Below, piece by piece: positions 1-8,201 of a DNA stretch of 64,000 bases. Source of the stretch: Brevibacterium marinum (GTDB taxonomy: Bacteria > Actinomycetota > Actinomycetes > Actinomycetales > Brevibacteriaceae). Where the stretch lies: contig NZ_JAATJN010000001.1 of NCBI RefSeq assembly GCF_011927955.1, positions 1,364,001 through 1,428,000 on the forward strand, read 5' to 3'. A program made the position numbers and the translations under genes. Below the pieces are notes generated by a model. The model saw only the letters and a program-made list of their open reading frames with translations, made no database searches and had not been told where the DNA came from. Position 1 is the first letter of the stretch. Every line of letters starts with the position of its first letter.

Positions 1-2
1 TC

Positions 3-101
3 GGGGATCGGATGATGACTGTGAATCCGATTCCGGAGAGCACCGGTCACACCACAGACCTGCGATCAGTCATCACTCGAACTCAAGGAGCACTCTCATG
101 A
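3..101 (+). CDS. C-terminal tail of an upstream gene cut by the window edge
   Basis: A frame is open from the first complete codon to a TGA at 99-101. That TGA overlaps the ATG of the dipeptidase gene as ATGA, the usual sign of translational coupling inside an operon. Only about 32 residues are visible (ending ...TRTQGALS), hydrophilic and without a recognisable motif. It contains ATG codons at 12 and 15, so a 29-residue free-standing peptide is possible, but the tail of a longer upstream gene is more likely. The function cannot be told from this fragment. Confidence 0.5.
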   Translation, partial: GDRMMTVNPIPESTGHTTDLRSVITRTQGALS

Positions 102-1195
102 CCTACGACGTCTTCGACGGACACAACGACCTCGCCTGGTACCTGCGGGAGGAACGTGACTACAGCGTTGCCGGGCTCAACGACCCCAGCATCTCGCCGT
201 TCACGACCATGGATCAGCTGCGCGAGGGCGGCGTCGCGGCCCAGTACTGGTCGGTCTACGTCCATTCCTCGATCACCGGCACCGAGGCGATCAAGGCCAC
301 CTGGGAGCAGATCGACGCCGTGCAGCGCGTCATCACGACCTACCCGGAACGGCTCCGATACGCCCGTACCGCCGCAGAAGTGGTCGCAGCCCGGGAAGCC
401 GGAAAGGTGGCCTCGCTCATGGGAGTCGAAGGCGGGCAGCAGATCGACGAATCACTGGCCGTGCTTCGCTCCTATGCTCGAGCCGGAGCGAGATACATGA
501 CCCTGACCTGGTCGACGACGCACTCCTGGGCGGACTCGGCGACGGACGAACCGCAGCACGGCGGGCTCAGCGATTTCGGACGCGAGGTCGTGGCCGAGAT
601 GAACCGGATCGGCATGATCGTCGACCTCTCCCACGTCGCGCCGAGCGTCATGCACCAGTCCCTGGACATCTCGAGCCTGCCCGTGATCTTCAGCCACTCC
701 TGCGCCTTCGGACTCAACCCGCATCCGCGCAACATCCCCGATGACGTCCTCGACCGGGTGCCCGGCAATGGGGGAGTGGCGATGATGACCTTCGTGCCCT
801 CCTTCGTCTCGAACGCTCGCCGCGAATGGGTCGACGCCGGGGAGCACGGCACCGCCCCCAAGGTGAGCATGACCGATGTCGCCGACCACTGCGATTACGT
901 ACGCGAGAGGATCGGAATCGACCACATCGGCCTCGGCGGGGACATCTGCGGTGTCGATGAGCTGCCGACCGGCCTCGGCGACGCCGGTCAGTACCCTGCG
1001 CTGTTCGAGGAGTTGGCCGCCCGCGGCTGGTCGGATGAGGATCTGCGCAAGCTCGGATTCGACAATGCGATGCGGGTGCTCGAAGCGCACGAGGATGCGT
1101 ACACGCGATTCCTGGGGACCTCGGCGGGAACGGCGGACACGGCTGCGTCGTCGAGTACGGCGGGGACAGCCACCTCGGCGGGGGCATCGGCATGA
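98..1195 (+). CDS. Membrane dipeptidase-type peptidase (family M19)
   Basis: A 365-residue zinc dipeptidase of the renal-dipeptidase family, which cleaves dipeptides (in some members D-amino-acid or modified dipeptides) at a binuclear metal site. The expected ligands are visible: His9 and Asp11 in GHNDL, Glu111 in GVEGG, His179 in DLSH and His200 in FSHS; a GLGGD motif follows near the substrate site. There is no signal peptide, so it is probably cytoplasmic. The last ~30 residues are an Ala/Ser/Thr-rich tail outside the domain. AAGGAG lies just upstream of the ATG. The stop overlaps the next gene (ATGA), placing it in an operon with a glutamine-amidotransferase-like hydrolase and an APC permease, which suggests uptake and breakdown of a peptide or amide nutrient. 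The exact substrate is unknown. Confidence 0.9.
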   Translation: MTYDVFDGHNDLAWYLREERDYSVAGLNDPSISPFTTMDQLREGGVAAQYWSVYVHSSITGTEAIKATWEQIDAVQRVITTYPERLRYARTAAEVVAAREAGKVASLMGVEGGQQIDESLAVLRSYARAGARYMTLTWSTTHSWADSATDEPQHGGLSDFGREVVAEMNRIGMIVDLSHVAPSVMHQSLDISSLPVIFSHSCAFGLNPHPRNIPDDVLDRVPGNGGVAMMTFVPSFVSNARREWVDAGEHGTAPKVSMTDVADHCDYVRERIGIDHIGLGGDICGVDELPTGLGDAGQYPALFEELAARGWSDEDLRKLGFDNAMRVLEAHEDAYTRFLGTSAGTADTAASSSTAGTATSAGASA

Positions 1196-1902
1196 CCAGG
1201 CTGCTCGTCATCGTCAATCACATCGAATCCCAGCCAGGACTACTCACACAGTGGATGATCGGCGAGAACATCGAGTTCGATCTGCGCATCGGCGGAGTGT
1301 CCCGACTTCCCGAGCCGAGTGCACTGAGCGCCTACGACGGGCTGATCATGCTCGGCGGCGGGTACATGCCCGACGAGACCGACAGGGCACCCTGGCTCGA
1401 AGCGGAAGCGGCCCTGTCGCGGCAGGCGCTGGAGTCCGACCTGCCCCAGTTCGGGATCTGCTTGGGCGGGCAGCTCATCGCCCACGTCAACGGCGGTGAC
1501 GTGCGGGCGCGGACGGGTGCGCCGGAGAAGGGACACACCTGGATCGACATGACCCAGGCGGCAGCGCAGGATCCGGTGTTCTCGGCCATCGGCGACACTG
1601 CCGCCTTCGTCGAGAGCCACGTCGACCGGATCGTCGAGCTTCCGCCGGAGGCGACCCTGCTGGCGACGAGCACGGCCTGCCGGTTTCAGGCGTTCCGAAT
1701 CGGCAATGCGTGGGGGACGCAGTTCCACCCCGAGTCGACGGGACACAACATTCGCAACTGGGACGCGGAAAAACTGCGAGAATTGGGTTTTAATAAGGAG
1801 ACCCTGTTGGAACGGGCCGCCGAGCACGGTGAGGACAGTCAGCGGGACGCGAAAGCACTGCTGACCGCCTTCTTCGACGTGGTCCGGAACAGACGCGCGT
1901 GA
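1192..1902 (+). CDS. Class I glutamine amidotransferase-like hydrolase
   Basis: A 236-residue stand-alone class I glutamine amidotransferase domain. The catalytic triad is visible: Cys90 in the elbow GICLGGQ, and His179 with Glu181 in the FHPES motif. Stand-alone members include GMP-synthase-like amidotransferases and gamma-glutamyl hydrolases (for example of gamma-glutamyl-GABA). With no synthetase partner nearby but a dipeptidase upstream and an amino-acid permease downstream, an amide or gamma-glutamyl hydrolase role is the better inference. The start overlaps the dipeptidase stop by 4 bases, so translation is probably coupled. Confidence 0.85.
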   Translation: MTRLLVIVNHIESQPGLLTQWMIGENIEFDLRIGGVSRLPEPSALSAYDGLIMLGGGYMPDETDRAPWLEAEAALSRQALESDLPQFGICLGGQLIAHVNGGDVRARTGAPEKGHTWIDMTQAAAQDPVFSAIGDTAAFVESHVDRIVELPPEATLLATSTACRFQAFRIGNAWGTQFHPESTGHNIRNWDAEKLRELGFNKETLLERAAEHGEDSQRDAKALLTAFFDVVRNRRA

Positions 1903-1942
1903 TCGCGAGGCGGCGATCACGGTTGAACATGGAGGAACCATA

Positions 1943-3370
1943 GTGAGTCACAGCGACAGCACCACTGAGGCGAGTGCGGGGGCAGGGCAGCCGGAGACCC
2001 TCAAACGGGTCATGGGGCCGAAACTCCTGCTTCTCTTCATCGTCGGCGACATCCTGGGCACGGGTGTCTACGCACTGACGGGCGAGGTCGCCGGGCAGGT
2101 CGGCGGTGCCGGCTGGGCGCCGGTCATCCTGGCCTTCGCCGTTGCGCTGGTGACGGCGTTCTCCTACATGGAACTCGTTACGAAGTATCCGAACGCGGCA
2201 GGTGCCGCGCTGTATACGCACAAGGCCTTCGGGGTCCACTTCGTGACCTTCCTCGTCGCCTTCGCCGTTCTCAGCTCGGGAATCACCTCGGCGTCGACGG
2301 CGTCGAATGTCTTCGCGGCCAATATGGTCGCCGGCTTCGGGTGGGACCTGTCCGGCACAGGGATCATGTGGATCGCGCTGGGCTTCCTCGCGGTCGTCGC
2401 GGCCATCAACCTGCGCGGCGTCGGTGAGAGCGTGTGGTTCAACGTCGTGCTCACGCTGATCGAGCTGAGCGGCCTGCTGCTCGTCATCGTGGTCGGCTGC
2501 TTCGCACTGGGCGCGGGCAGCGCCGACTTCTCGCGGGTGATGATCTTCGAGACGGCAGACGACAAGGGAGTGTTCCTAGCGATCACGGGTGCAACATCGC
2601 TGGCGTTCTTCTCGATGGTCGGCTTCGAGGACTCGGTGAACATGGTCGAGGAGACGAAGGATCCGAAAGTCTTCCCGAAGATCATGCTCACCGGCTTGTC
2701 GATCACCGGAGTGATCTATGTGCTCGTCTCCCTCGTCGCTGTGGCGGCCGTGCCGATCGGCAAACTCTCCGAGAGTGAAACGCCGTTGCTGGAGGTCGTC
2801 AGGGCCGGAGCCCCGGGGGTCCCGATCGATCTGATCTTCCCGTTCATGACGATGTTCGCCGTCGCGAACTCCGCGCTCATCAACATGCTCATGGCCAGCC
2901 GTCTGCTGTACGGAATGTCCAAGCAGAATGTGCTGCCGCCCGTCTTCGGGAAGGTCCTCAAGGGCCGTCGTTCGCCGTGGGTGTCGATCGTCTTCACCAC
3001 TCTCATCGCCTTCGTGCTCATCATTGCGGTGACCACTCTGCTGCCGGATACGGTGACCGCGTCCTTGGGCGGCACGACCTCCCTGCTGCTGCTCGCCGTG
3101 TTCGCGGTCGTCAACGTCGCGGTGCTGGTCCTGCGGAAGAAGCCCGTCGAGCACGAGCACTTCAAGGCCCCGACCTATCTGCCCTGGATCGGCCTGTTCA
3201 CCTGCGCCTTCCTCGTCGGGCCCTGGGCTCGCCTCGACGAACTCATCCAGTATCAGATCGCGGTCGCGCTCATCGGCATCGGCGTCGTCCTCTGGGTGAT
3301 CACCTGGTTCTGGAACCGTTCGGTCAAGGGTGCGAGCACCAAGTTCCGCAATCCCGAGGAGCTCTCGTGA
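1943..3370 (+). CDS. APC-superfamily amino acid permease
   Basis: A 475-residue integral membrane protein with about 12 hydrophobic segments and the APC-type first helix (GDILGTGVYALTGEVAG). Such proteins import amino acids or small amines by proton- or cation-coupled transport. The start is the GTG at 1943, supported by GGAGG about 8 bases upstream. It lies 40 bases after the amidotransferase and 53 bases before a universal-stress-protein gene, all on the same strand, so it probably carries the amino acid or peptide product handled by the two hydrolases. Substrate specificity cannot be read from the sequence. Confidence 0.88.
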   Translation: MSHSDSTTEASAGAGQPETLKRVMGPKLLLLFIVGDILGTGVYALTGEVAGQVGGAGWAPVILAFAVALVTAFSYMELVTKYPNAAGAALYTHKAFGVHFVTFLVAFAVLSSGITSASTASNVFAANMVAGFGWDLSGTGIMWIALGFLAVVAAINLRGVGESVWFNVVLTLIELSGLLLVIVVGCFALGAGSADFSRVMIFETADDKGVFLAITGATSLAFFSMVGFEDSVNMVEETKDPKVFPKIMLTGLSITGVIYVLVSLVAVAAVPIGKLSESETPLLEVVRAGAPGVPIDLIFPFMTMFAVANSALINMLMASRLLYGMSKQNVLPPVFGKVLKGRRSPWVSIVFTTLIAFVLIIAVTTLLPDTVTASLGGTTSLLLLAVFAVVNVAVLVLRKKPVEHEHFKAPTYLPWIGLFTCAFLVGPWARLDELIQYQIAVALIGIGVVLWVITWFWNRSVKGASTKFRNPEELS

Positions 3371-3423
3371 ACGTCGGCTTCAGCGCACCCCTTGTCAATC
3401 CGCTCAACAAGTGAAGGTGAAAA

Positions 3424-3819
3424 ATGACCATCGTCGTCGGCTACGTCAACAACCCAGCAGGCCATGCGGCGCTCGACCGGGGAATCGTCGAGGCGAAGAA
3501 GGACGATCTGAGCCTCGTCGTCGTCAATGCCTCCCGATCGGCCGATCGCAGCGACGCCTACCGCCTCGGCGAAGGAGAGATCAAGTCTGTTGAGGACTAT
3601 CTGTCGAGGTCAGGTGTGCAGTCGCAGGTGCTGATGCGGGGCAGTGAGTACGATCCCGCAGAGCAGATCCTCGATGCCGCCGCCGAGGTGGGGGCTGAGC
3701 TGATCGTGCTCGGCACCAGGAAGCGGACCCCGGTCGGGAAGTTCCTCCTCGGATCGACGATCCAACGGGTGATCCTCGAGGCCGTATGCCCGGTCCTCTG
3801 TGTGAAGTCCAGCCACTGA
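3424..3819 (+). CDS. Universal stress protein (UspA family)
   Basis: A 131-residue single USP domain. It starts with the typical beta strand (TIVVGYV) and ends with an ATP-loop-like segment (LGTRKRTPVGKFLLGST) followed by CPVLCVK. The loop lacks the second glycine of the strict G-x2-G-x9-G-S/T pattern, so ATP binding is uncertain. An AAGGTG site lies 5 bases before the ATG. As last gene of the permease operon it may act as a soluble accessory or regulatory subunit, as USP domains fused to or beside transporters often do. Confidence 0.85.
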   Translation: MTIVVGYVNNPAGHAALDRGIVEAKKDDLSLVVVNASRSADRSDAYRLGEGEIKSVEDYLSRSGVQSQVLMRGSEYDPAEQILDAAAEVGAELIVLGTRKRTPVGKFLLGSTIQRVILEAVCPVLCVKSSH

Positions 3820-3853
3820 GCCGAGCCTTGTGGGCGGTGTGGTCGCCCCCGTG

Positions 3854-3895
3854 CCCGGCCGGGTCGTCATCGAGCCCGGCTAGGTCGTTATTGAG
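3854..3895. repeat. 21-base tandem duplication
   Basis: Two adjacent 21-base copies (3854-3874 and 3875-3895) share CCCGGC, GGTCGT and AT-GAG at the same offsets and differ at four positions. It lies 34 bases after the UspA stop. No stem loop or T-run makes it a convincing terminator. Confidence 0.7.
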
Positions 3896-4026
3896 CCTTT
3901 ACGAAACCGCTGAAGCGGGGCGAGGCATGGCTTCTCGACCCATCTCTGCCGATCGCAGTCGATGACAGTCGCCTGCGGTCGGCTTCATTTTTCCGCATCT
4001 TGTTCGCATCTTGTTCGCGGACGGGC

Positions 4027-4215
4027 CTTGTGCTGCCTGGGGGCGGGCCTTGTGTTGTCTGGGGCAGTCTGCGCTGTCTGGGGACGGGCTCTTGCTGTCC
4101 GGGATCGACTTCGCGCGCTGTCGGGGGTCGGTCTCGTGTTGTCCGGGGGCGACTTCGCGCGCTGTCCGGGGTCGGTCTCGTGTTGCTCGGCGTCGGACTC
4201 GTGCTGCCTGCGGTC
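4027..4215. repeat. Degenerate ~21-base tandem repeat array, about 9 units
   Basis: Units start at 4027, 4048, 4068, 4089, 4110, 4133, 4154, 4177 and 4198, with lengths 21, 20, 21, 21, 23, 21, 23, 21 and a partial one. The core is CTCGTGTTGTCCGGGGGCG with transitions at several sites. Two units form a higher-order duplication (4110-4153 against 4154-4197). The strand is strongly G+T biased. It lies upstream of the DUF222-HNH gene. Confidence 0.8.
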
Positions 4216-4416
4216 ACTCGACACTCGAGAACGTCGTCGCCAGTGACATCAACCTATCCCGGTCAACACTGTCAATCTTGAACAAATCGAATCACATCGA
4301 ACAGTTGGATTGCGATCTTAAGCAATTCGAACAAAACTATAGACGTGCAGTCAGTGCTCGGAGTAAAATGAAGTAAAGGTGGACAACGCGGCAGTTGACG
4401 AACGGATTCCGAGATC

Positions 4417-6720
4417 ATGACTCTCACCCCCGACCGCAGGCGCGACAGGCAGTACAAGGGCGATAGAGCTGCCTCTCCTGCTGTGCAGGCCGACGAGAGC
4501 GGGGCAGAGGAAGTGGGCGACTCTCCTACCTATCGGGACCTGTTGCGTGACGCGGGTTTCGACCTCGAGGGTCATCCGCTCGCAGACTGCTTCGATGAAA
4601 TAGCTTCGCCGCCTCCCGACGATTTCGAATTCGCGGATGCAGAGCACCCCGTCGTTCGCGCCGAGACACCTGTGCAGTCTGCCGACGAGCGAGTCGAGAA
4701 GAGCGCTTCAAAGAAGTCAGCGGCGCCAGCCGAATCTGTAGCGGCAGATCCTGGGTGCGTCGAGTCGGCACAGGCGGATTCCGCAAAGACGGGGCGTTGG
4801 GGCGGCCGCAGCTTGTGGGATGCAAGCGTTGACGACCCCGAGGCAAAGGCCGAGCTGCAGCGGCGCGCGGCAGAACTCGACGCCGAAAAAGAAGCATGGA
4901 TGCTGAAGAAGGCTGAGGAAGCGGCGGCTGAGCGCGGAACCGCTGAGTCCGATCCGGAATACGACGAAGATGATGATTGGGCGGAGCTCAGGAGCGAACA
5001 ACTCGTCGCTGAGTCGAGTCCCGTACAGCACGCACCAAACCGTGGAAACCAGAAACGCAGTGCTGCGGACACAGGTGTCGCCATGAACCTCGGCGGAGGC
5101 GGATCCGATTCGATGCATCCGCTTCTCGATGATCATGCCTGGACGGACTTGACCCGCATTGCCCCCGAAATCGCAGACACCATTCATGGATTACGCCGCC
5201 TTGTCGGCGATCTCGAATCCTTCAACAGACCGATGGGCCCCGATGATGCCGTCACTGTGGTCGACGGACTCGAAACGGTCAACAGGCTGGTCGAATCGCT
5301 CTCGGTCGTAACCCTCTCTGTCTTCGAACGGGTGGGAACACCACGAGACTATGGTGCCAAGTCAACGAAGGCACTCATCCAGAACCGGTTGAACCTTTCT
5401 GAGCGTGAGGCGGGCCGTCGATCCCACTTGGCAGAGAAATTGGGCAATCAGGTCAGCTTCAGCGGTGAGTCGTTGGGGCCGAAGTTTCCAGCAGTCTCCG
5501 AGGCGTTGCAGAACGGATATCTCTCATCGACTCAAGCCAGTGCGATCATCGGATGCTTGAAGGACCTGCCGACACATGTGGGTCCGGACGAGCGTCGTGA
5601 AGCCGAGCGGATCCTGGTTGAAAAGGCACCGACGGTGCGTGTGAAGGATATACAGGCTCTGTTCAACGAGATCCTCGCCTGGCTCGACCCCGACGGGGAG
5701 CTCCCGGACGAAGCGCCCGACCGGGACGAGTTCTCGGTGAGCCTTCGCCAGCGAAAAGACGGATCCTGGACGCTCAAGGGCGTCCTCGACGCCGTGACCG
5801 GCGGGATCATGAGTGGGCACCTCACATCCCGCATCAAAGCCGACCTCAGTGAGCCCGGCGATGAAGACGTCGCCCACGACATGGTCGATGGCAATGGAGC
5901 CGACGACGCAATCGACGGAGACCGGGCCGGTGATGAGGAAGTGGTCGAGGTGTTCAGCGAAGTTCTCCGGGGCGACCGATGGGACGCCGTGGATCCTTCA
6001 CTGAATTTCAATGCCGATCTCGAAATCGATGCGGCGCTCGGAGGCTCCCAGGATGAGCGCACTGTTGATGACGGTGGCGTCGATCGCGGATGCGGGGTCA
6101 GGGAAGACGGTTCCATCGTGCCGATGGCGGGCCGGCAGCCGAGCGTCAAAACGAAGATCTACGAACGATTCGCGACGATGATCGGGCGCATCGAGATGAA
6201 CCGCGTCATGGCCGGGTCTCCCTTCGCGCTCGTCGTCACAGCGAAGGCCGAGGACGTGGCGAAGCAGTCCGGTCGCGCCTTCACAGATGCCGAAGCGCCA
6301 TTCCCGATGGAGACAGCAGCTCGTGAAGGGCTGAATGGTTCAGTCTTCTTCAACCTCATGGGTGACAAAGCGAAATCCATGCAACTCGCAACGGAAAGAC
6401 GATTCGCCACCCCCAAGCAGCTGGCGATCCTGTCCAGTCGCGACCAAGGCTGCACCTTCCCCGGATGCGACACACCACCAGGATGGTGCGACGCTCACCA
6501 TATCGTTCCCTGGGCGGACGAAGGCGAAACCGATATCAACAACCTCACCCTCGCGTGTGGATCCCATCACCACCTGATCGACAAATCGGATTGGCATACG
6601 GTGATGCTGAAAGACGGTCGACCCGCGTGGGTGCCACCTGCGTCGATCGATCCCGCCAGACGTCCGATCCTCCACGCCAGGTTCATTGCCAAAGAGATCG
6701 CCGATACACTCTTCGACTGA
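4417..6720 (+). CDS. DUF222 / 13E12-type protein with C-terminal HNH endonuclease motif
   Basis: A 767-residue member of the actinobacterial DUF222-HNH family (related to the 13E12 repeat proteins of mycobacteria), long for the family (usually about 400-600). Residues 1 to about 230 are an acidic, Ala/Glu/Ser-rich, probably disordered extension with a short coiled-coil-like stretch; the DUF222 helical domain follows (about 240-600); near 676-720 is a complete HNH motif with two CxxC-like zinc pairs (CTFPGC, WCDAHH), an HH pair and ACGSHHHL. It should be a metal-dependent DNA nuclease, but the role of these families is not established. There is no good Shine-Dalgarno before the ATG. It is a solitary gene with degenerate repeats on both sides, consistent with a gene that spreads by recombination. 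Confidence 0.85.
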   Translation: MTLTPDRRRDRQYKGDRAASPAVQADESGAEEVGDSPTYRDLLRDAGFDLEGHPLADCFDEIASPPPDDFEFADAEHPVVRAETPVQSADERVEKSASKKSAAPAESVAADPGCVESAQADSAKTGRWGGRSLWDASVDDPEAKAELQRRAAELDAEKEAWMLKKAEEAAAERGTAESDPEYDEDDDWAELRSEQLVAESSPVQHAPNRGNQKRSAADTGVAMNLGGGGSDSMHPLLDDHAWTDLTRIAPEIADTIHGLRRLVGDLESFNRPMGPDDAVTVVDGLETVNRLVESLSVVTLSVFERVGTPRDYGAKSTKALIQNRLNLSEREAGRRSHLAEKLGNQVSFSGESLGPKFPAVSEALQNGYLSSTQASAIIGCLKDLPTHVGPDERREAERILVEKAPTVRVKDIQALFNEILAWLDPDGELPDEAPDRDEFSVSLRQRKDGSWTLKGVLDAVTGGIMSGHLTSRIKADLSEPGDEDVAHDMVDGNGADDAIDGDRAGDEEVVEVFSEVLRGDRWDAVDPSLNFNADLEIDAALGGSQDERTVDDGGVDRGCGVREDGSIVPMAGRQPSVKTKIYERFATMIGRIEMNRVMAGSPFALVVTAKAEDVAKQSGRAFTDAEAPFPMETAAREGLNGSVFFNLMGDKAKSMQLATERRFATPKQLAILSSRDQGCTFPGCDTPPGWCDAHHIVPWADEGETDINNLTLACGSHHHLIDKSDWHTVMLKDGRPAWVPPASIDPARRPILHARFIAKEIADTLFD

Positions 6721-6730
6721 CGCCGGAGAC

Positions 6731-6870
6731 GAGTGACACCGGCGTGGACTGACACCAGCGTGGACTGACACCGGACTCGGCACGCATCGGCAGTGTGCAA
6801 CAAACAAGTAGGTATGTGCAGCAGTAGGCAGCTGTGCGCAGCCACGGGCAGGTGTATGCAGCCAAGGACC
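6731..6870. repeat. Two short degenerate repeat families after the HNH gene
   Basis: Units of 16 bases (GTGGACTGACACC-type) start at 6744 and 6760, with a partial one at 6731. Then come ~20-base units at about 6807, 6827 and 6847 built on GGCAGGTGTATGCAGCCA. They fill most of the gap between the HNH gene and the flavin-dependent oxidoreductase gene. Confidence 0.6.
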
Positions 6871-6922
6871 GGTGTGAGCGGGAACAAGGAATGATCCTCC
6901 TGAGGAGGCTGTTGCCATCATC

Positions 6923-7996
6923 ATGGAGCTTTCTATTCTTGACCTTGTGCCTGTCCGTGTCGGACAGACCACCTCAGATTCCTTCGCTGCGTCCCACGAA
7001 CTCATCCAGTCCGCGGACAGACTCGGATACACCCGTTATTGGGTAGCCGAACACCACAACATGCCCTCGATCGCGTCGACGATGCCGGGTGCCGAACTCA
7101 TGTACCTCGGTCAGGGAACCGATCGTATTCGCCTCGGATCCGGTGGAGTCATGTTGCCCAACCATGCACCGCTGGCGGTGGCGGAGCTCTTCTCCCTGCT
7201 TTCGGCGGTCTACGGCGATCGCATCGACCTGGGAATCGGGCGGGCACCTGGTACGGACCCGATCACCTCGGCGGCGATGAGAGGTCACCTCGGCGAAGGG
7301 CGAATGGTCGATCGTGAAGGACAGACCATCGACCCCGTCGAACAGTTTCCGCAGCACGTCATCGACACATTGAGTCTGATGAAACCCGAGGGACTGCACA
7401 TCCCGCTCCACGGCGGCCGCGAACATGTCCTGCACGCCACACCTGCGGCCGTGCCCGGAACACAGCCGTTGCCGTGGCTGCTGGGCTCATCAGGCTACTC
7501 GGCGCGATTGGCTGCCCAGCTCGGCATGCCCTATGTCTTCGCGAACCATTTCGCTGCTGGAGCGACAACGGGCATGAAGATCTATCGCGACAACTTCACG
7601 CCAGGTGCCTACGGCAACGAGCCTCGCACATTCGTCACGGTCAATGCCGTGGTCTCTCCGACGGACGAAGAGGCACAGCTGCGCGCGGAGCCGTTCCTGC
7701 TTCAGATGTCGCGTCTGCGCACCGGCGGTCGGATGGAGCCGCTGCGTTTGGCGGGCGACGACGTCCGATCGGTCAGGACCGACCAGGAGCGCATGGTCGG
7801 CGAAGAGCTGTCCGAGAATTGGATCATCGGAGACGTCGCATCGGCAAAGGCACAGCTCGAGGAGCTCGCGGACCGTTTCGAAGTCGACGAGATCATGATC
7901 CAGCCCGTCGCCGGTGCCATGGACGGGGAAGATCTTCGACAGGACGCAGCCCGCATCCAGACCCTCGAGTTGCTGGCGGGCGATCTCCTGAGCTGA
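6923..7996 (+). CDS. LLM-class flavin-dependent oxidoreductase (luciferase-like)
   Basis: A 357-residue single-domain luciferase-like TIM-barrel protein of the alkanal-monooxygenase-like subgroup (MELSILDLVPVR start, WVAEHHN motif, SGGVMLPNHAP, and GIGRAPGTDP in the flavin-binding region). Such enzymes use FMNH2 or F420H2 to oxidise organic substrates; the substrate here is unknown. GAGGAGG lies 14 bases before the ATG, rather far. It is the right half of the short inverted repeat CCTCC-TGA-GGAGG at 6896-6908, so the ribosome site could be masked by a small hairpin. It stands alone between the HNH gene and a secreted peptidase gene. Confidence 0.87.
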   Translation: MELSILDLVPVRVGQTTSDSFAASHELIQSADRLGYTRYWVAEHHNMPSIASTMPGAELMYLGQGTDRIRLGSGGVMLPNHAPLAVAELFSLLSAVYGDRIDLGIGRAPGTDPITSAAMRGHLGEGRMVDREGQTIDPVEQFPQHVIDTLSLMKPEGLHIPLHGGREHVLHATPAAVPGTQPLPWLLGSSGYSARLAAQLGMPYVFANHFAAGATTGMKIYRDNFTPGAYGNEPRTFVTVNAVVSPTDEEAQLRAEPFLLQMSRLRTGGRMEPLRLAGDDVRSVRTDQERMVGEELSENWIIGDVASAKAQLEELADRFEVDEIMIQPVAGAMDGEDLRQDAARIQTLELLAGDLLS

Positions 7997-8139
7997 CAGT
8001 CTCGTGCGGCGGCCGATGTCAGAGGTCTCAACTCTGTATCGATTCGGACAAGTGCACTTCTAATCATGACCGGGTCGCGATATTCTGCCACAGTGTCGAC
8101 GTTGCTTCCCGCTTTCGAGCGAGCGCTACTAACGGCACA

Positions 8140-8184
8140 CCGAAACAATTTCGGAGACTTCCCCCACGCGGGAGTGACACCCGC
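8140..8184 (+). other. Two hairpins in the leader of the NlpC/P60 gene
   Basis: CCGAAA (8140-8145) pairs with TTTCGG (8149-8154) around a 3-base loop, and GCGGG (8168-8172) pairs with CCCGC (8180-8184). They lie 18-62 bases before the start codon. Cell-wall peptidase genes of actinobacteria are often controlled by leader RNAs, but I could not recognise the c-di-AMP (ydaO) consensus here. Confidence 0.35.
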
Positions 8185-8201
8185 AGACCGAAAGAGAAAC
8201 A

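Larger units (their letters stand above)
3820..4416. other. 597-base gene-free region between uspA-like and HNH genes
   Basis: Two different 21-base repeat families lie here (3854-3895 and 4027-4215), followed by a more AT-rich stretch (about 4250-4375) with runs such as AACAAATCGAATC that probably holds the promoter of the HNH gene. Several overlapping open frames cross the 21-base array only because 21 is a multiple of three; none has a ribosome site or protein-like composition. I see no gene. Confidence 0.6.

Noticed and set aside
4027..4215. CRISPR array
   Set aside because: The units are contiguous and degenerate, without unique spacers, and no cas gene is near.
8100..8201. c-di-AMP (ydaO) riboswitch before the NlpC/P60 gene
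   Set aside because: The context is right but I could not find the conserved core of that riboswitch; only two simple hairpins are visible.
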